In this document: in pieces, positions 28,298 through 37,338 of the stretch
How the letters are laid out: every line of letters begins with the position of its first letter
Numbering within the stretch: the first letter of the stretch is position 1
Origin: Deltaproteobacteria bacterium
GTDB lineage: Bacteria; Myxococcota_A; Polyangia; Polyangiales; Houyiibacteriaceae
Assembly (NCBI GenBank): GCA_017644045.1
Contig: JAEPMI010000002.1
Coordinates: forward strand, 701,024-765,023
Direction: 5' to 3'
DNA length: 64,000 nucleotides
Notes under the pieces: generated by a model
The model's input: the letters and a program-made list of their open reading frames with translations, nothing else
The model's database searches: none
What the model was told of the DNA's origin: nothing
Position numbers and translations under genes: made by a program

Positions 28298-30451
28298 ATG
28301 ATGGGAACGATGGAAGCTCGAACCGGGGAGCCCCGAAACATCGGAGCAACCCTCCTGTCCAGGGTCAGGGACCGATTCGTGGGCCGCGACGCAGAGCTGG
28401 CGATACTCCACGCAGCGTTGGGAGCGGCCGCGGAGGGGCCACGCTTCGTGCACGTTCGTGGCCACGCTGGGGTGGGCAAGACCACGCTCGCGGAGCTGCT
28501 GCGTCTGAGCGCGGCCGCGGCTGGGCATCGAGTCGCGTGGCTGAGCGGGGAACACATCGCTCCCAACCCACGGGCCCTTCTCGAACAGCTCGCACTCGTC
28601 GGCATCGACGAACCGTCGCAGCTCGGACGGCAGGCGACCGCCGACGTGCTCGTCGTGGACTCCTTCGACGCGCTCGACTCGCTCGCGACCTGGTTTTTTC
28701 GCGAGCTCGTTCCTCGAGCGGGACGACGATTGCTGGTGCTCCTGCTCGGCCGTCGGCGACTCGAGCTACCCGTTCGCGCCTCGCTCTCGGTTCAGCCGTT
28801 CCTCGATGAGCTCGAGCTGGCCAATCTCACCGAGGCAGAAGTACGCGAGTTGCTCCATCGAGCCGAGCTCCCGACCAACCAACACGACCAGGTGCTCCAG
28901 CTGACCGACGGCCTGCCCCTAGCGCTCTCGCTCGTTCTCGAGCGGCATCGGCTGGGCGCCCCGCCGACCCTCGGCACACCCGGGCTCGACGCTCTCGCGC
29001 CGGCGCTGATCGCTGACGTGCTCGACCGATGCCCGTCCGACCACCACCGGGACGCATTGCGGGCGCTGTCGTTGCTCCGGACTTCGCGGATCTCCGTACT
29101 GCTTGCCATGCTCGGCCGCGATCCTCGACCTCTCACGGAGTGGATGGCGAGCTTGAGCTTCGTCGACGAAGTGGACGGTGAGCTACGCATGCACTCGGTG
29201 GTGCGGGAGGTGCTTCTGCGCGACCTCGCTCTCCGGGACCCCGACCACCAGCGTGCGCTCGCGCGGCGGGCAGCCGACGCGCTTCTCGTGGGTCTTCCAA
29301 ACCAGAGCCCCGGTGCCCAGCGGCAGAGCGTGATCGACGCGCTCTTCACTCGACGCAACATCCCGACGGTCAGGGATCTCCTGGGCCTCACGGCGCTCGA
29401 TCACTCCTACCTTCGGCGCGCGACACGGGACGAGGTGGTGCTCATCGCCGGCCATGTCGAGCGACACGAGGGGAACACCTCGCGGGTCGCCTTCGAGCGC
29501 TGCGCACGGGAACAGCCCGAGGGCCTCTTTCTCGTCCTCGATGCCGACAGCCGACCGATCGCCGTGCTCTTCCTGGTCGTCCTCGGACGGACATCGGGAG
29601 ACGACAGGCGAGGCGATCCTCTCCTCGACGCGCTGAGGGACGGTGTCGTCCCTCCCCCCGGCGAGGAGGTCGCCTGCTTCCGATGGTTCTTCACGTTCGA
29701 CGGCTACCACCGGTTCGGTCCGGCCATGACAGCGGCGATGTTCTCCGGGCCCTTCGTACTCGCTGCCGTGGCCCCACCGATCCCCAAGCAGGTCTTCGTC
29801 GCCGTCTCCGACCCCGAACGATGGGAGCCGCTGGACCACAAGATGATGGTGCGGCCCCGACCCGACCTCGGCCGGACGACGCTGGAGGATCGGAGCTACG
29901 GGTTCGCCCAGTGCATCCTGCCACCCACGGACGGCGAGCTCTCGAGCGAGGTGTTGGTTCAGCACGTCGGTCGGGGCCTCGTCTATGGGGTCGGCGAGCT
30001 CGACGCGACCGACGAGACGCAGGAGACCGTCAAGATGCGGCTCGACCGAGACGCCTTCGCGGAGGCCGTGAAGGCTGCGCTCGCGACACTGCACCGACCC
30101 CACGAGCTGAGACGGAACCCCCTGGCGAACGCATCGATGGCAGGACCGCCCTTCGGAAGCCCGAGCGCTCTCGCGCTGGCTGTCGAGGTCGCCGTGGAGG
30201 CGTTGGGCGAGAGCCCGAGCTATCGAGAGCTCGCTGACGTACTTCGAGTGACCTACCTGGCCCCCGCGACCAAACAGGAGGCCGCCGCCTACGACCTCGG
30301 GCTCCCGTACGGAACGTATCGCCATCGGTTGAGAAAGGCGGTCGCCCTGCTGACCCAGGAGCTCTGGGATCGGAGCGATGGACTGGGAAGGCGCGCGGCC
30401 GCCTCTGACGTGGCCGTCTTCGCCGGCTCGTGCGATCCTCCCGGTCCATGA
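28298..30451 (+). CDS. STAND-like AAA ATPase with HTH-like C-terminus
   Basis: About 717 residues; start chosen at ATG 28298 behind GGGGGTGG, with a GTG at 28292 also possible. The P-loop is GHAGVGKTT (55-63), the Walker B ADVLVVDSFDAL, and LTDGLPLAL is the GLPLA motif of NB-ARC/STAND proteins. A helical arm follows (to about 390), then a mixed domain that looks acetyltransferase-like (VAFERCAREQPEGLFLVLD), and a C-terminal helical block (SYRELADVLRVTYL) that may bind DNA. STAND ATPases are signal switches in regulation or defence. Its TGA overlaps the next ATG. The central and C-terminal domain calls are by eye. Confidence 0.78.
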   Translation: MMGTMEARTGEPRNIGATLLSRVRDRFVGRDAELAILHAALGAAAEGPRFVHVRGHAGVGKTTLAELLRLSAAAAGHRVAWLSGEHIAPNPRALLEQLALVGIDEPSQLGRQATADVLVVDSFDALDSLATWFFRELVPRAGRRLLVLLLGRRRLELPVRASLSVQPFLDELELANLTEAEVRELLHRAELPTNQHDQVLQLTDGLPLALSLVLERHRLGAPPTLGTPGLDALAPALIADVLDRCPSDHHRDALRALSLLRTSRISVLLAMLGRDPRPLTEWMASLSFVDEVDGELRMHSVVREVLLRDLALRDPDHQRALARRAADALLVGLPNQSPGAQRQSVIDALFTRRNIPTVRDLLGLTALDHSYLRRATRDEVVLIAGHVERHEGNTSRVAFERCAREQPEGLFLVLDADSRPIAVLFLVVLGRTSGDDRRGDPLLDALRDGVVPPPGEEVACFRWFFTFDGYHRFGPAMTAAMFSGPFVLAAVAPPIPKQVFVAVSDPERWEPLDHKMMVRPRPDLGRTTLEDRSYGFAQCILPPTDGELSSEVLVQHVGRGLVYGVGELDATDETQETVKMRLDRDAFAEAVKAALATLHRPHELRRNPLANASMAGPPFGSPSALALAVEVAVEALGESPSYRELADVLRVTYLAPATKQEAAAYDLGLPYGTYRHRLRKAVALLTQELWDRSDGLGRRAAASDVAVFAGSCDPPGP

Positions 30452-31155
30452 GCGCCAGTCTGTTGGCCGAGATTCGTCCGGCGCCCCAGAGCGAGGTCGA
30501 GGGGTGGCGAGCCCGGGCGGAAGGGATCCTTCTCGCGCGGCCGGACGCCCGACGGATCGGGGACGACGAGATCGCGCTCGACGCAGGCGAGGGTCGCAAC
30601 GTGGTCGTTCGCTTCGGCGACCTCGGGCTGAGCTTCCACGGCGTCGTCGAGGACTCCGCCTGGTACGACGAGGAGCACGGCACCTGGGAAGACGACGAGG
30701 GGGTCAACGACCCGATCGACGAGCTCGTGTGGTCCGTCGGTCGCGCGATCTGTGTCTCGCTGCGGTGGGGGCTGCACACGAAGCGCGGCGTGCTCCCCTA
30801 CCTCCCGACGCCCTGTGGCGGCTGCGAGGCGCTGGTCTTCGACGACCAGGAGCGCTGCGGGCAGTGCGGCCACCCGCTCCGACCGGACGAATTCGAGGAG
30901 CCGGAGACGATTCCCGAAGAGGCGGCCGTCGAAGCGCATGCGGAGCGGCTGGTGCGCCGGCTCATCGCCGACGGACTGTTGGAGCTCGCGTCGGCGCGAA
31001 GCGAACCCGGGGTGGCTCAGCGCATGGTCGGCCCGCTGATGAACGGGTGGGCCGCCGGCGAGATCGCCGAGCTGCTGCTCGAGCTGAGTCCGGTCTCCGA
31101 TCTCTTCTGCGACGACGACGACCTGGCCGCGCTGATCGAAGCCACGCGTCAGTAG
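30448..31155 (+). CDS. Zinc-ribbon protein coupled to STAND ATPase
   Basis: 235 residues; ATG overlaps the upstream stop (ATGA). A zinc ribbon is visible at about 123-145: TPCGGC and RCGQCGHPL, two CxxC pairs 13 residues apart. It lies between an N-terminal alpha/beta part containing acidic DEEHGTWEDDEG and a helical C-terminal half rich in Glu and Asp. No family is recognised. Coupling to the STAND-like ATPase suggests that the two act together, for example as sensor and effector. It ends 7 bases inside the 3' end of the converging gene. Confidence 0.72.
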   Translation: MSASLLAEIRPAPQSEVEGWRARAEGILLARPDARRIGDDEIALDAGEGRNVVVRFGDLGLSFHGVVEDSAWYDEEHGTWEDDEGVNDPIDELVWSVGRAICVSLRWGLHTKRGVLPYLPTPCGGCEALVFDDQERCGQCGHPLRPDEFEEPETIPEEAAVEAHAERLVRRLIADGLLELASARSEPGVAQRMVGPLMNGWAAGEIAELLLELSPVSDLFCDDDDLAALIEATRQ

Positions 31156-34100
31156 CGGTTCTTCCACTCCGGGTCGAAGCCCGAACCGGCCTCCATGACC
31201 GCTCGGACGGCCGAGACCGCGTGGTGGAAGAAGAGCTCGTCGACTTCTCCGAGAGTCAGCGGCGGCGCGTCGAGTTGGGTCGCGAGGTAGTCGCCCTTCG
31301 GAAAGTCTCTCGGACGGAACGCCGTCCCCAGCCGATAGAAGGTCAGTCCGCGCAGGGTCTCATCTCGATCGCCCGCGTAGGTGAAGCTCAGCTCCACTCC
31401 TTGTCCGAGTCGCGGGACCTCCCAGTAGAAGCTCTCGTAGATCATCTCGCGGTCGATCGCGCCCACCCGCCAGCCGCGCCGTCGGAGCAAGCGCCGCATC
31501 TGATCGTGCGCGACACGGTGCCCCTCACATTCGTCCCAGTGGTCGCTCTCCGGGTTCTCGGGCCTCGTCCGTTCTTCGAGCTGACGCAGCCGGTTCCGCC
31601 GCACCGCCTTGGGGCGAACGCCCGGTCGCGTGCGCGCGAGGCGGACCTTCGCTGGATGGACCTCGGTTCCGTCGAGGGCTCGGAAGCCGTCGTCCCACGT
31701 CAGCGGCTGGGCGCCGTCGTCCCAGAGGAGCCTACGCGCGAGCTTCGGCTCGAAAGGCCAGTCCTCGAGCGACCACCACGCGCCCGCCGACCAGACGCCG
31801 AAGAGCCAGGCGAAGTCCACGGACGAAGGAGCGCGGTCCGTGTCCTCGAGCGTGACGTGATCGAAGATCAAGTCGCGCAACTGCTGGTCCCACACCGTCG
31901 CGCCGAGTCGGGCGAGCTGCGGCTTCGCGCCCATCGTCACCAGGACTCGCGTCAGCTCCAGGGCGTGCTCGATGCGCTCCATGAAGCGCTCGTGCTCCAC
32001 CTTCGCGTCCAACGTGATCACGTCGGCGGCGATGTCGTCGGCGAGGCGTTCGTCGCCGTAGGGAGCGACGAGCCGAGGAATGGCCCCCGCGAACTTCGCG
32101 CGTGCGCCGGTGTAGAGCGCATGCGCGAGGTCGCGCTGACTCGGTCCGTCGAGGAGCGCGATCAGCGCGGCCGATTCCTGCCGCTCTCCCACACCTCGGG
32201 CCACGAGCTCGCACAGGTGGGCGCTCACGGCCGCGCTCGACGCGTCACCCGACGCCCATCGGAGCGATGGGAGAGAGCGCCCCTTCTTCATGAGCTTCGC
32301 CTTCGTCTCGGGCGCGCTCGCTCGGTCTTCGAACGCGGCGCGAGTCACGAACGTGGGGTCCAGCGTGGCGAGCGCCTCGCCGAGCTCCCATCGCAGCGAA
32401 GGGATCTCCGCGAAGCCCGTGCGGAGGGCGGCCAGACTCGCTTCGTCTCGGCGACGGGCACAGATCAGCAACGCCAGCTCTCGCTGGCCTCCGTCGAGGC
32501 GAGGCCGCGCCCATCCGAGCGCGGCGGCGTCCGACACGATCCACTCGAGCACCCACTCGCGGACGCGCTCGGGTGAGTCCTGCTCCAGGATCCAGTCGCG
32601 GTGCACCTCGGGTGCGACCGCGCTCAGGAGCTTCAGCCCGCGAAGGAAGAGGTCGATGCCATGCCCATACGGGCGCGCCTTCACTCGACTCAAGGTGCGC
32701 CGTGCCGCGCTCGGCTGCTCTCGGACGAGCCGTGTGAGCGCGCGCCCGGGGGGTTGCTCGATGACGGGTTCGTCGAGCTCCAGGTCGGCGAAGCGGCTCA
32801 CGTGTTCCAACAGGAGCTCGATCTGCTTCTCGACCGAGATGGCGCGCGTGAGCTGGGTGACCTCCTCGACCGGGAGCCCCCGGCGCTCCAGCGCGACCAG
32901 CACGGCATGGACGTCGAACTCCGTCGCGAGCCGCGTGAGTCGACGAAAGAGGTCGTCGTCCGGGAGCGTCCGCCAGCTGCGCGGATCGCCCGGAAACGAA
33001 TGCACGGGGCGCAGGTCTTGGAGCAGGGCGTCCTCGTCCTCTTCGGTCTCGCCACGGAGCCAGGCCGCGACCCGCTGGGCTCGGTGCGGCGGGAGATGCT
33101 CCTGCAGCCACGCCGTGACCATCTGCAGGAAGGCGGTTCGCGACGCGTCCGCTGGCAAGAGAGGGATGAGTCGCTGCGCTTCCCAGGGCTTGGCGGTCTC
33201 GAGATACGCCCGGATGCGATCCGCCCAGGCCGGATCCACCGGCCGAAGGAACGCGGCGACGTCGGTCGGACGCTCCTCGAAGTGCTTCCACGCGAGCTCG
33301 ACGACGGACTCGCGGGGACCGCACGAGTCCAGGTAGGCCCAGGCGCCCTCGACCCAGTGGTCCTCGGGCTCGGCGATCGTGCGTCGCACCAGCTCCCAAC
33401 CCTCGAAACCGGAGCTCTCGAGGAAGTGCAGCGCGAGGCGAACCGCCTCCGGCAGCTTGGCCAAGGGATGGAGGTAGCTCTGGACGAAGGAACGGAGCTG
33501 CCGACCGTCGTCCTCCCCGAGCGCTCGGAGCAGTCGGAGCATCATCGGATGGTCATCGGGGACACACGCCGCGAGCAGGGCTTCGAACACTGGCGTGTGA
33601 GTCCATGCGTGCTCCGGCCACGCCTCTGCACGGCCGAGGATGTAGTCGCGTGTCTCGAGCTGGATCCGCCGTGCGACGAGCTCGCGCTCGACGTCGGCCG
33701 CGTAGTCGAGGGTGACCTCATCGAGCTCGTCGCCGAGCGATGCGTAGAGCTCACCGAGCGACTCCGGGTAGCGCGCGCGGTGGCGCGCCACCATCACCAG
33801 TGCTTCGTCGCGCCGATCGAGTGCGAGCAGGAGACGCGCGTGGACGTCGATGAAATGGTCGATGCGCGGGTTGATCTCCTGCGCCCACGCCATCCAGCGC
33901 ACCGCGGCTTCGTGCCGCTCCGGCCGGTGCTCGAGCGCGAAGCGCGCGGTCTCGTAGAAGGGGGTTCCCGGCAGCGACGAGAACGGAACGCTGATGCCGT
34001 GCGCACGGAAGCTGGCCCACACCTCGAACCACTGGCCCGCGAGGTCGAACGCAGAACCGGCGGCGGCCAGGTCACCCAGGTCCCGGAAGCCCACGCCCAC

Positions 34101-34250
34101 CGCGACGCTGTGAACGAGCTGCTCCTCGACCCTGTACACGTCGAGCATTCCGGAATGAACCTGCTCGGGCGTCGGTTCGCGCCCGATGAGCTCCGGCATG
34201 GGCTCCGTTCGCAGCGCGTCGAAGAGCGTCGTGAGGCTGGAGCGGTCCAT
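31149..34250 (-). CDS. Giant protein, DUF4132-like C-terminus
   Basis: 1033 residues from the ATG at 34250 (MDRSSLTTLFDALR), behind GAGGGG. No signal peptide or membrane helix. The first 700 residues are helical and repeat-like, with many Trp and Arg. The last third has AWWSLEDWPFEPKLARRLLW, RLARTRPGVRPKAVRRNRL and FYWEVPRLGQGVELSF, a layout like DUF4132 (WGR-associated) proteins of unknown function. The match is moderate. Two in-frame upstream starts exist but lack support. It converges with the zinc-ribbon gene and diverges from the GH43-like lipoprotein gene. Confidence 0.7.
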   Translation of the reverse strand: MDRSSLTTLFDALRTEPMPELIGREPTPEQVHSGMLDVYRVEEQLVHSVAVGVGFRDLGDLAAAGSAFDLAGQWFEVWASFRAHGISVPFSSLPGTPFYETARFALEHRPERHEAAVRWMAWAQEINPRIDHFIDVHARLLLALDRRDEALVMVARHRARYPESLGELYASLGDELDEVTLDYAADVERELVARRIQLETRDYILGRAEAWPEHAWTHTPVFEALLAACVPDDHPMMLRLLRALGEDDGRQLRSFVQSYLHPLAKLPEAVRLALHFLESSGFEGWELVRRTIAEPEDHWVEGAWAYLDSCGPRESVVELAWKHFEERPTDVAAFLRPVDPAWADRIRAYLETAKPWEAQRLIPLLPADASRTAFLQMVTAWLQEHLPPHRAQRVAAWLRGETEEDEDALLQDLRPVHSFPGDPRSWRTLPDDDLFRRLTRLATEFDVHAVLVALERRGLPVEEVTQLTRAISVEKQIELLLEHVSRFADLELDEPVIEQPPGRALTRLVREQPSAARRTLSRVKARPYGHGIDLFLRGLKLLSAVAPEVHRDWILEQDSPERVREWVLEWIVSDAAALGWARPRLDGGQRELALLICARRRDEASLAALRTGFAEIPSLRWELGEALATLDPTFVTRAAFEDRASAPETKAKLMKKGRSLPSLRWASGDASSAAVSAHLCELVARGVGERQESAALIALLDGPSQRDLAHALYTGARAKFAGAIPRLVAPYGDERLADDIAADVITLDAKVEHERFMERIEHALELTRVLVTMGAKPQLARLGATVWDQQLRDLIFDHVTLEDTDRAPSSVDFAWLFGVWSAGAWWSLEDWPFEPKLARRLLWDDGAQPLTWDDGFRALDGTEVHPAKVRLARTRPGVRPKAVRRNRLRQLEERTRPENPESDHWDECEGHRVAHDQMRRLLRRRGWRVGAIDREMIYESFYWEVPRLGQGVELSFTYAGDRDETLRGLTFYRLGTAFRPRDFPKGDYLATQLDAPPLTLGEVDELFFHHAVSAVRAVMEAGSGFDPEWKNRY

Positions 34251-34317
34251 CGCCCCTCGTACGTCGGGCGAGCGGGGGTCTTCCCGGGCCGGCACACGGC
34301 GATCACGAGGTCGGTGT

Positions 34318-34323
34318 TAGCCT
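34318..34323 (+). promoter_or_regulatory. TAGCCT -10 of GH43-like lipoprotein gene
   Basis: TAGCCT ends 7 bases before the ATG at 34331. No Shine-Dalgarno can fit in that space. Confidence 0.45.
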
Positions 34324-34330
34324 CCGCCGG

Positions 34331-35689
34331 ATGCGAACTCGCCTCGTCCTTCTCGGACTCGTCGGCGCGCTGGGATGTGGCGGCGATGACGGCGCCGCGG
34401 ATGGCGGCGACCCTCGGGACGCGGAGTCGATCCTCCTGACGATCGACGGCGACGCGCTCGTCATGCCGCTCGAGGCGACGATGCTCGTCGCGAGCGTGGC
34501 TCCCGCAGGACCGAACGACGGCGCGAGCGTGCGATGGGACGTACGCTCGTCGACCGCGGAGCTCGCGTGCGACGACGTGGTCGAGCTCACGCAGGACGGT
34601 CTGAACGCGAGCTTGACCATTCCCGCGGTTGGCGACGCGCGCTGCCGAGACGAGCTGGTGGTGCGCGCGACGCTGACCCTGGCCGACCGAACGGTCACGG
34701 CAGAACACCGCGTCGAGGTCACGTTACCCGAAGGGTATGGACGGACCTGGACCCCGGATGACGACAACCCCGTACTCGCGCTCGACACGTGCCCGACGTG
34801 GAGCTGCCTGGGCCACACCGACCCCGCGTTCTACGAGCGACCGGATGGCAGCACCGAGCTGTGGTTCTCCGCGGGCGGCGATCGTGGCGAGTTCCCGGTG
34901 GTCGGCGTAGGCGAGCTGGTCGACGGTCGGGTCGTCTCCCCTCGCCTCATCCTCTTCCCCGATCCGGACGCCGATCCGCGTCCGTGGGACCACGCGCGGG
35001 AGACGGTCAACGTCGTCCGGGACGGGGAGCGAGCGCTGATGACCTATCTCGGCTACGCGATCAGCTACTTCGACGATCCCTCGATCGGCGTCGCCCACTC
35101 GGACGACGGCGCGACCTGGGAACGCACGGCGGCGCCGGTCTACACCCCGAGCCGACCGGACGGCTGGGACGCGTCGTTCATCAGCGGTCCGATGGCGCTT
35201 CGCGGTTCGGATGGTCGATGGCGCCTCTACTACGGCGGTGCCTCCACGCGCTCCCTCGGCGGCAAGATCGGCGTGCTCCTCTCGGACGACGGCGAGTCCT
35301 GGACGCCCCACCCAGCCAACCCGGTATTCGCCAACCGAGTCGGCGAGTGGGACGAATCGGTCATCGACGCCCACGTCGTCTTCGCGGGCGGGCGCTATCT
35401 GATGTGGCACACCGGTTGGGTCGAACCCCTCACGCAGGACTCGCGGATCTCGATCGGGCTCGCCGAGTCCGAGGACGGCATCGAGTGGACCCGGGTGAGC
35501 AACGAGCCGGTGCTGACCCCGGGCGAGACCGGCGCATGGAACGACACCTCCGTCGTGAGCCCGAGCATCCGGGTCGAGGCCGACGGCAGCCTGATGATGG
35601 CGGTCCACGGAACCTCGACCGTTCGCCCGGTGCCGACGAGCCCAGAGTTTCGACCGGAGCGCGTCGGGATCTTCCGTTCGGCCCCCTGA
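34331..35689 (+). CDS. Lipoprotein with GH43/GH32-like propeller
   Basis: 452 residues. The signal LGLVGALGCGG gives a lipid-anchored Cys16. An N-terminal Ig-like domain (about 35-130) precedes a five-bladed propeller region with repeating strands: GHTDPAFYERPDGSTELWFS, GVAHSDDGATWER, MALRGSDGRWRLYYGG, VLLSDDGESWTPH, SIGLAESEDGIEWTRV. This is the pattern of glycoside hydrolase family 43/32/68 and 130-like proteins, which cleave or bind glycans outside the cell. The catalytic acids cannot be assigned with certainty, so it could be a binding protein. Single gene. Confidence 0.75.
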   Translation: MRTRLVLLGLVGALGCGGDDGAADGGDPRDAESILLTIDGDALVMPLEATMLVASVAPAGPNDGASVRWDVRSSTAELACDDVVELTQDGLNASLTIPAVGDARCRDELVVRATLTLADRTVTAEHRVEVTLPEGYGRTWTPDDDNPVLALDTCPTWSCLGHTDPAFYERPDGSTELWFSAGGDRGEFPVVGVGELVDGRVVSPRLILFPDPDADPRPWDHARETVNVVRDGERALMTYLGYAISYFDDPSIGVAHSDDGATWERTAAPVYTPSRPDGWDASFISGPMALRGSDGRWRLYYGGASTRSLGGKIGVLLSDDGESWTPHPANPVFANRVGEWDESVIDAHVVFAGGRYLMWHTGWVEPLTQDSRISIGLAESEDGIEWTRVSNEPVLTPGETGAWNDTSVVSPSIRVEADGSLMMAVHGTSTVRPVPTSPEFRPERVGIFRSAP

Positions 35690-35721
35690 TCCTCTGCCCT
35701 CCCCTTTTTCTGGGTAGTCCC

Positions 35722-35750
35722 TTGCCATCGGCCTGAACCAGAGCTAGAGT
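35722..35750 (+). promoter_or_regulatory. Predicted promoter of riboswitch operon
   Basis: TTGCCA at 35722-35727, a 17-base spacer, TAGAGT at 35745-35750. Transcription would begin near 35757, just before the aptamer at 35772. Confidence 0.6.
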
Positions 35751-35771
35751 TTTCCAGCGAACACATAATCT

Positions 35772-35910
35772 GGGAGCCGGTCGAAACGGCAACCGCGTGC
35801 GAAAGGCGCGGACGCAAAGTCATTGACCTACGGGACACTGTCCTACGGTTTGAAGGACCTCCGAAACGGCAACGGTTGGCTCCCGCCACCATTCATCACC
35901 AAGGGAGCCA
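35772..35910 (+). promoter_or_regulatory. Cyclic-di-GMP-I (GEMM) riboswitch, ON-type
   Basis: The GEMM-I core is visible: CGGCAACC at 35787-35794, a hairpin CCGCG/CGCGG (35793-35797 with 35807-35811) capped by a GAAA tetraloop (35801-35804), the conserved GGACGCAAAG (35810-35819), and a second hairpin GGAC/GTCC (35833-35843) flanked by CCTACG and TACGG, close to the 11-nt tetraloop receptor. A 12-bp stem (35772-35783 with 35873-35884, three G-U) closes it. The closing strand TGGCTCCC (35877-35884) can instead pair with GGGAGCCA (35903-35910), which holds the Shine-Dalgarno. Ligand should favour the closing stem and free the ribosome site. The 3' part between the second hairpin and the stem is longer than usual. 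Confidence 0.82.
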
Positions 35911-35913
35911 GCC

Positions 35914-37338
35914 ATGTCTGGATTCATCGCCACGTTCACCCGACGCGGAGAGGCACGCAGAGTCTCGCGCCGCTCCAGGGCTTCGTTTCTCCTGTGTCTC
36001 TGCCTCATCGCCCTGACGGCGAGTGCCGCGCGGGCCGACCGGGAGCACCCCACCATTGCCGAAGCGCGACGCCGCCTCGAGCGGTACGACCTGGAGGGGA
36101 CGCGCACCACCGACTTGATCGCCGAGCTCGGTCGCTTCGACCGGACGGAATACCTCGACGAGCTGCAGCGGGTGCGCTTCGTACGCGCGGCCGCCGCCGC
36201 CGATCTGCTCCTGCTCGCCCACCTGAAGAACCGCCCCGAGCTGACTCGGCGCGTGGCCGAGGCCTACCGTGTCGGAGAAGACGAGATCGTCCAGCACGTC
36301 CGGTCGGAGCTCGCCGAGGTGCGGCAAGGCGTCTACACTCCGATCGTCGACGACGCGGCCCAGGGTCTCGACCGGATGATGGGGCTCCGCGCGCTCTCCG
36401 CCGAAGGGCCGCGGGCCGATGCGTTCTTCGTGACGGACGTGATCACCGCCGCGCGGAGCGAAGCCCCGGTCTCGGCGCTCGCGCACCTGACCGATCGACA
36501 GGCGAGCGTGCCTTTCGACCGGCAGGGACGAAGCGCGGTGTCGGCCGTGACGGAGGCGTTCGCCGCCCTCGCGCGACTGAACGACGCTGCGAGCCACGGA
36601 GATCCCTTCGCTGCCGAGCTCGCCGAGGAGCTCCCGGAGCGCGCCCGTGCCTTGCGCGGGGTGGTGCTGAACCCCGTGCCCGTGCTCGACCAGTCCCTCG
36701 GCCTCGGCCGCCTCGACGAGGGAACGGCCATCCGGCCCGATCTCATCGTCTCGGTACAGCCGAACGAAGTCCGCTTCGCGTTCGTTCCCTCCGTGACCTT
36801 CACGGCGGGATCGCCGGCGCTGACCAGCGACCGGCAGCCGACCTTCCCGACCATGGAGACGGTGCCGCTGTCGGATCTGCAGGGGTGGCCGCGACCGGTG
36901 GAAGCACTCGTGGAGGCGCTCCGCTCGCGCATCGACAGCGACACGGTCATCGCCCTCGGTGGAGCTCCCGATGCGCAAGCTCACCTGCTGACTCGCGCTT
37001 GGCAGAGCGTGGAGCGTGCGGGTGGGGAGCCGCGCTGGTTGGTCGCTCGAAGCGACAGCGGCCTTCTCACCGGTATCCCCGCGCGGGTCGCGCGCGCGGA
37101 AGCCAGAGGCACGGAGATCTTCGTACGGCTGGGGGGCCACAGCGTGTCCCGCCGGGGCGCGAGCTCCACCAGTATCCCGCGACAGCGCACGTCGAACGGC
37201 TGGCGACACGACTGGGACGGGCTCGCCAGTGCCGTAGGAGGCCCGGCCTCCCTTCGCTACATGAGCGTGGTTCCGCTGCAGACCCTGGTGGAGACTGCCT
37301 TCGTGGTCGGGGAGGAGGTGAGCCTCGAGTTCCCGTGA
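35914..37338 (+). CDS. Riboswitch-controlled secreted protein
   Basis: 474 residues. The start follows GGGAG (35903-35907) by 6 bases. A long signal peptide with RRSRR before LLCLCLIALTASAARA predicts export. The mature protein has a helical N-terminal half (DYLAEL-type heptads, RRRLERYDLEGTRTTDLIAE) and a mixed C-terminal half; one stretch (ALVEALRSRIDSDTVIALGG) weakly recalls ExbD/TolR. No family is recognised. Control by a c-di-GMP riboswitch suggests a role in surface attachment, matrix or motility change. Its TGA at 37336-37338 overlaps the region where the next lipoprotein's signal begins. Confidence 0.8.
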   Translation: MSGFIATFTRRGEARRVSRRSRASFLLCLCLIALTASAARADREHPTIAEARRRLERYDLEGTRTTDLIAELGRFDRTEYLDELQRVRFVRAAAAADLLLLAHLKNRPELTRRVAEAYRVGEDEIVQHVRSELAEVRQGVYTPIVDDAAQGLDRMMGLRALSAEGPRADAFFVTDVITAARSEAPVSALAHLTDRQASVPFDRQGRSAVSAVTEAFAALARLNDAASHGDPFAAELAEELPERARALRGVVLNPVPVLDQSLGLGRLDEGTAIRPDLIVSVQPNEVRFAFVPSVTFTAGSPALTSDRQPTFPTMETVPLSDLQGWPRPVEALVEALRSRIDSDTVIALGGAPDAQAHLLTRAWQSVERAGGEPRWLVARSDSGLLTGIPARVARAEARGTEIFVRLGGHSVSRRGASSTSIPRQRTSNGWRHDWDGLASAVGGPASLRYMSVVPLQTLVETAFVVGEEVSLEFP

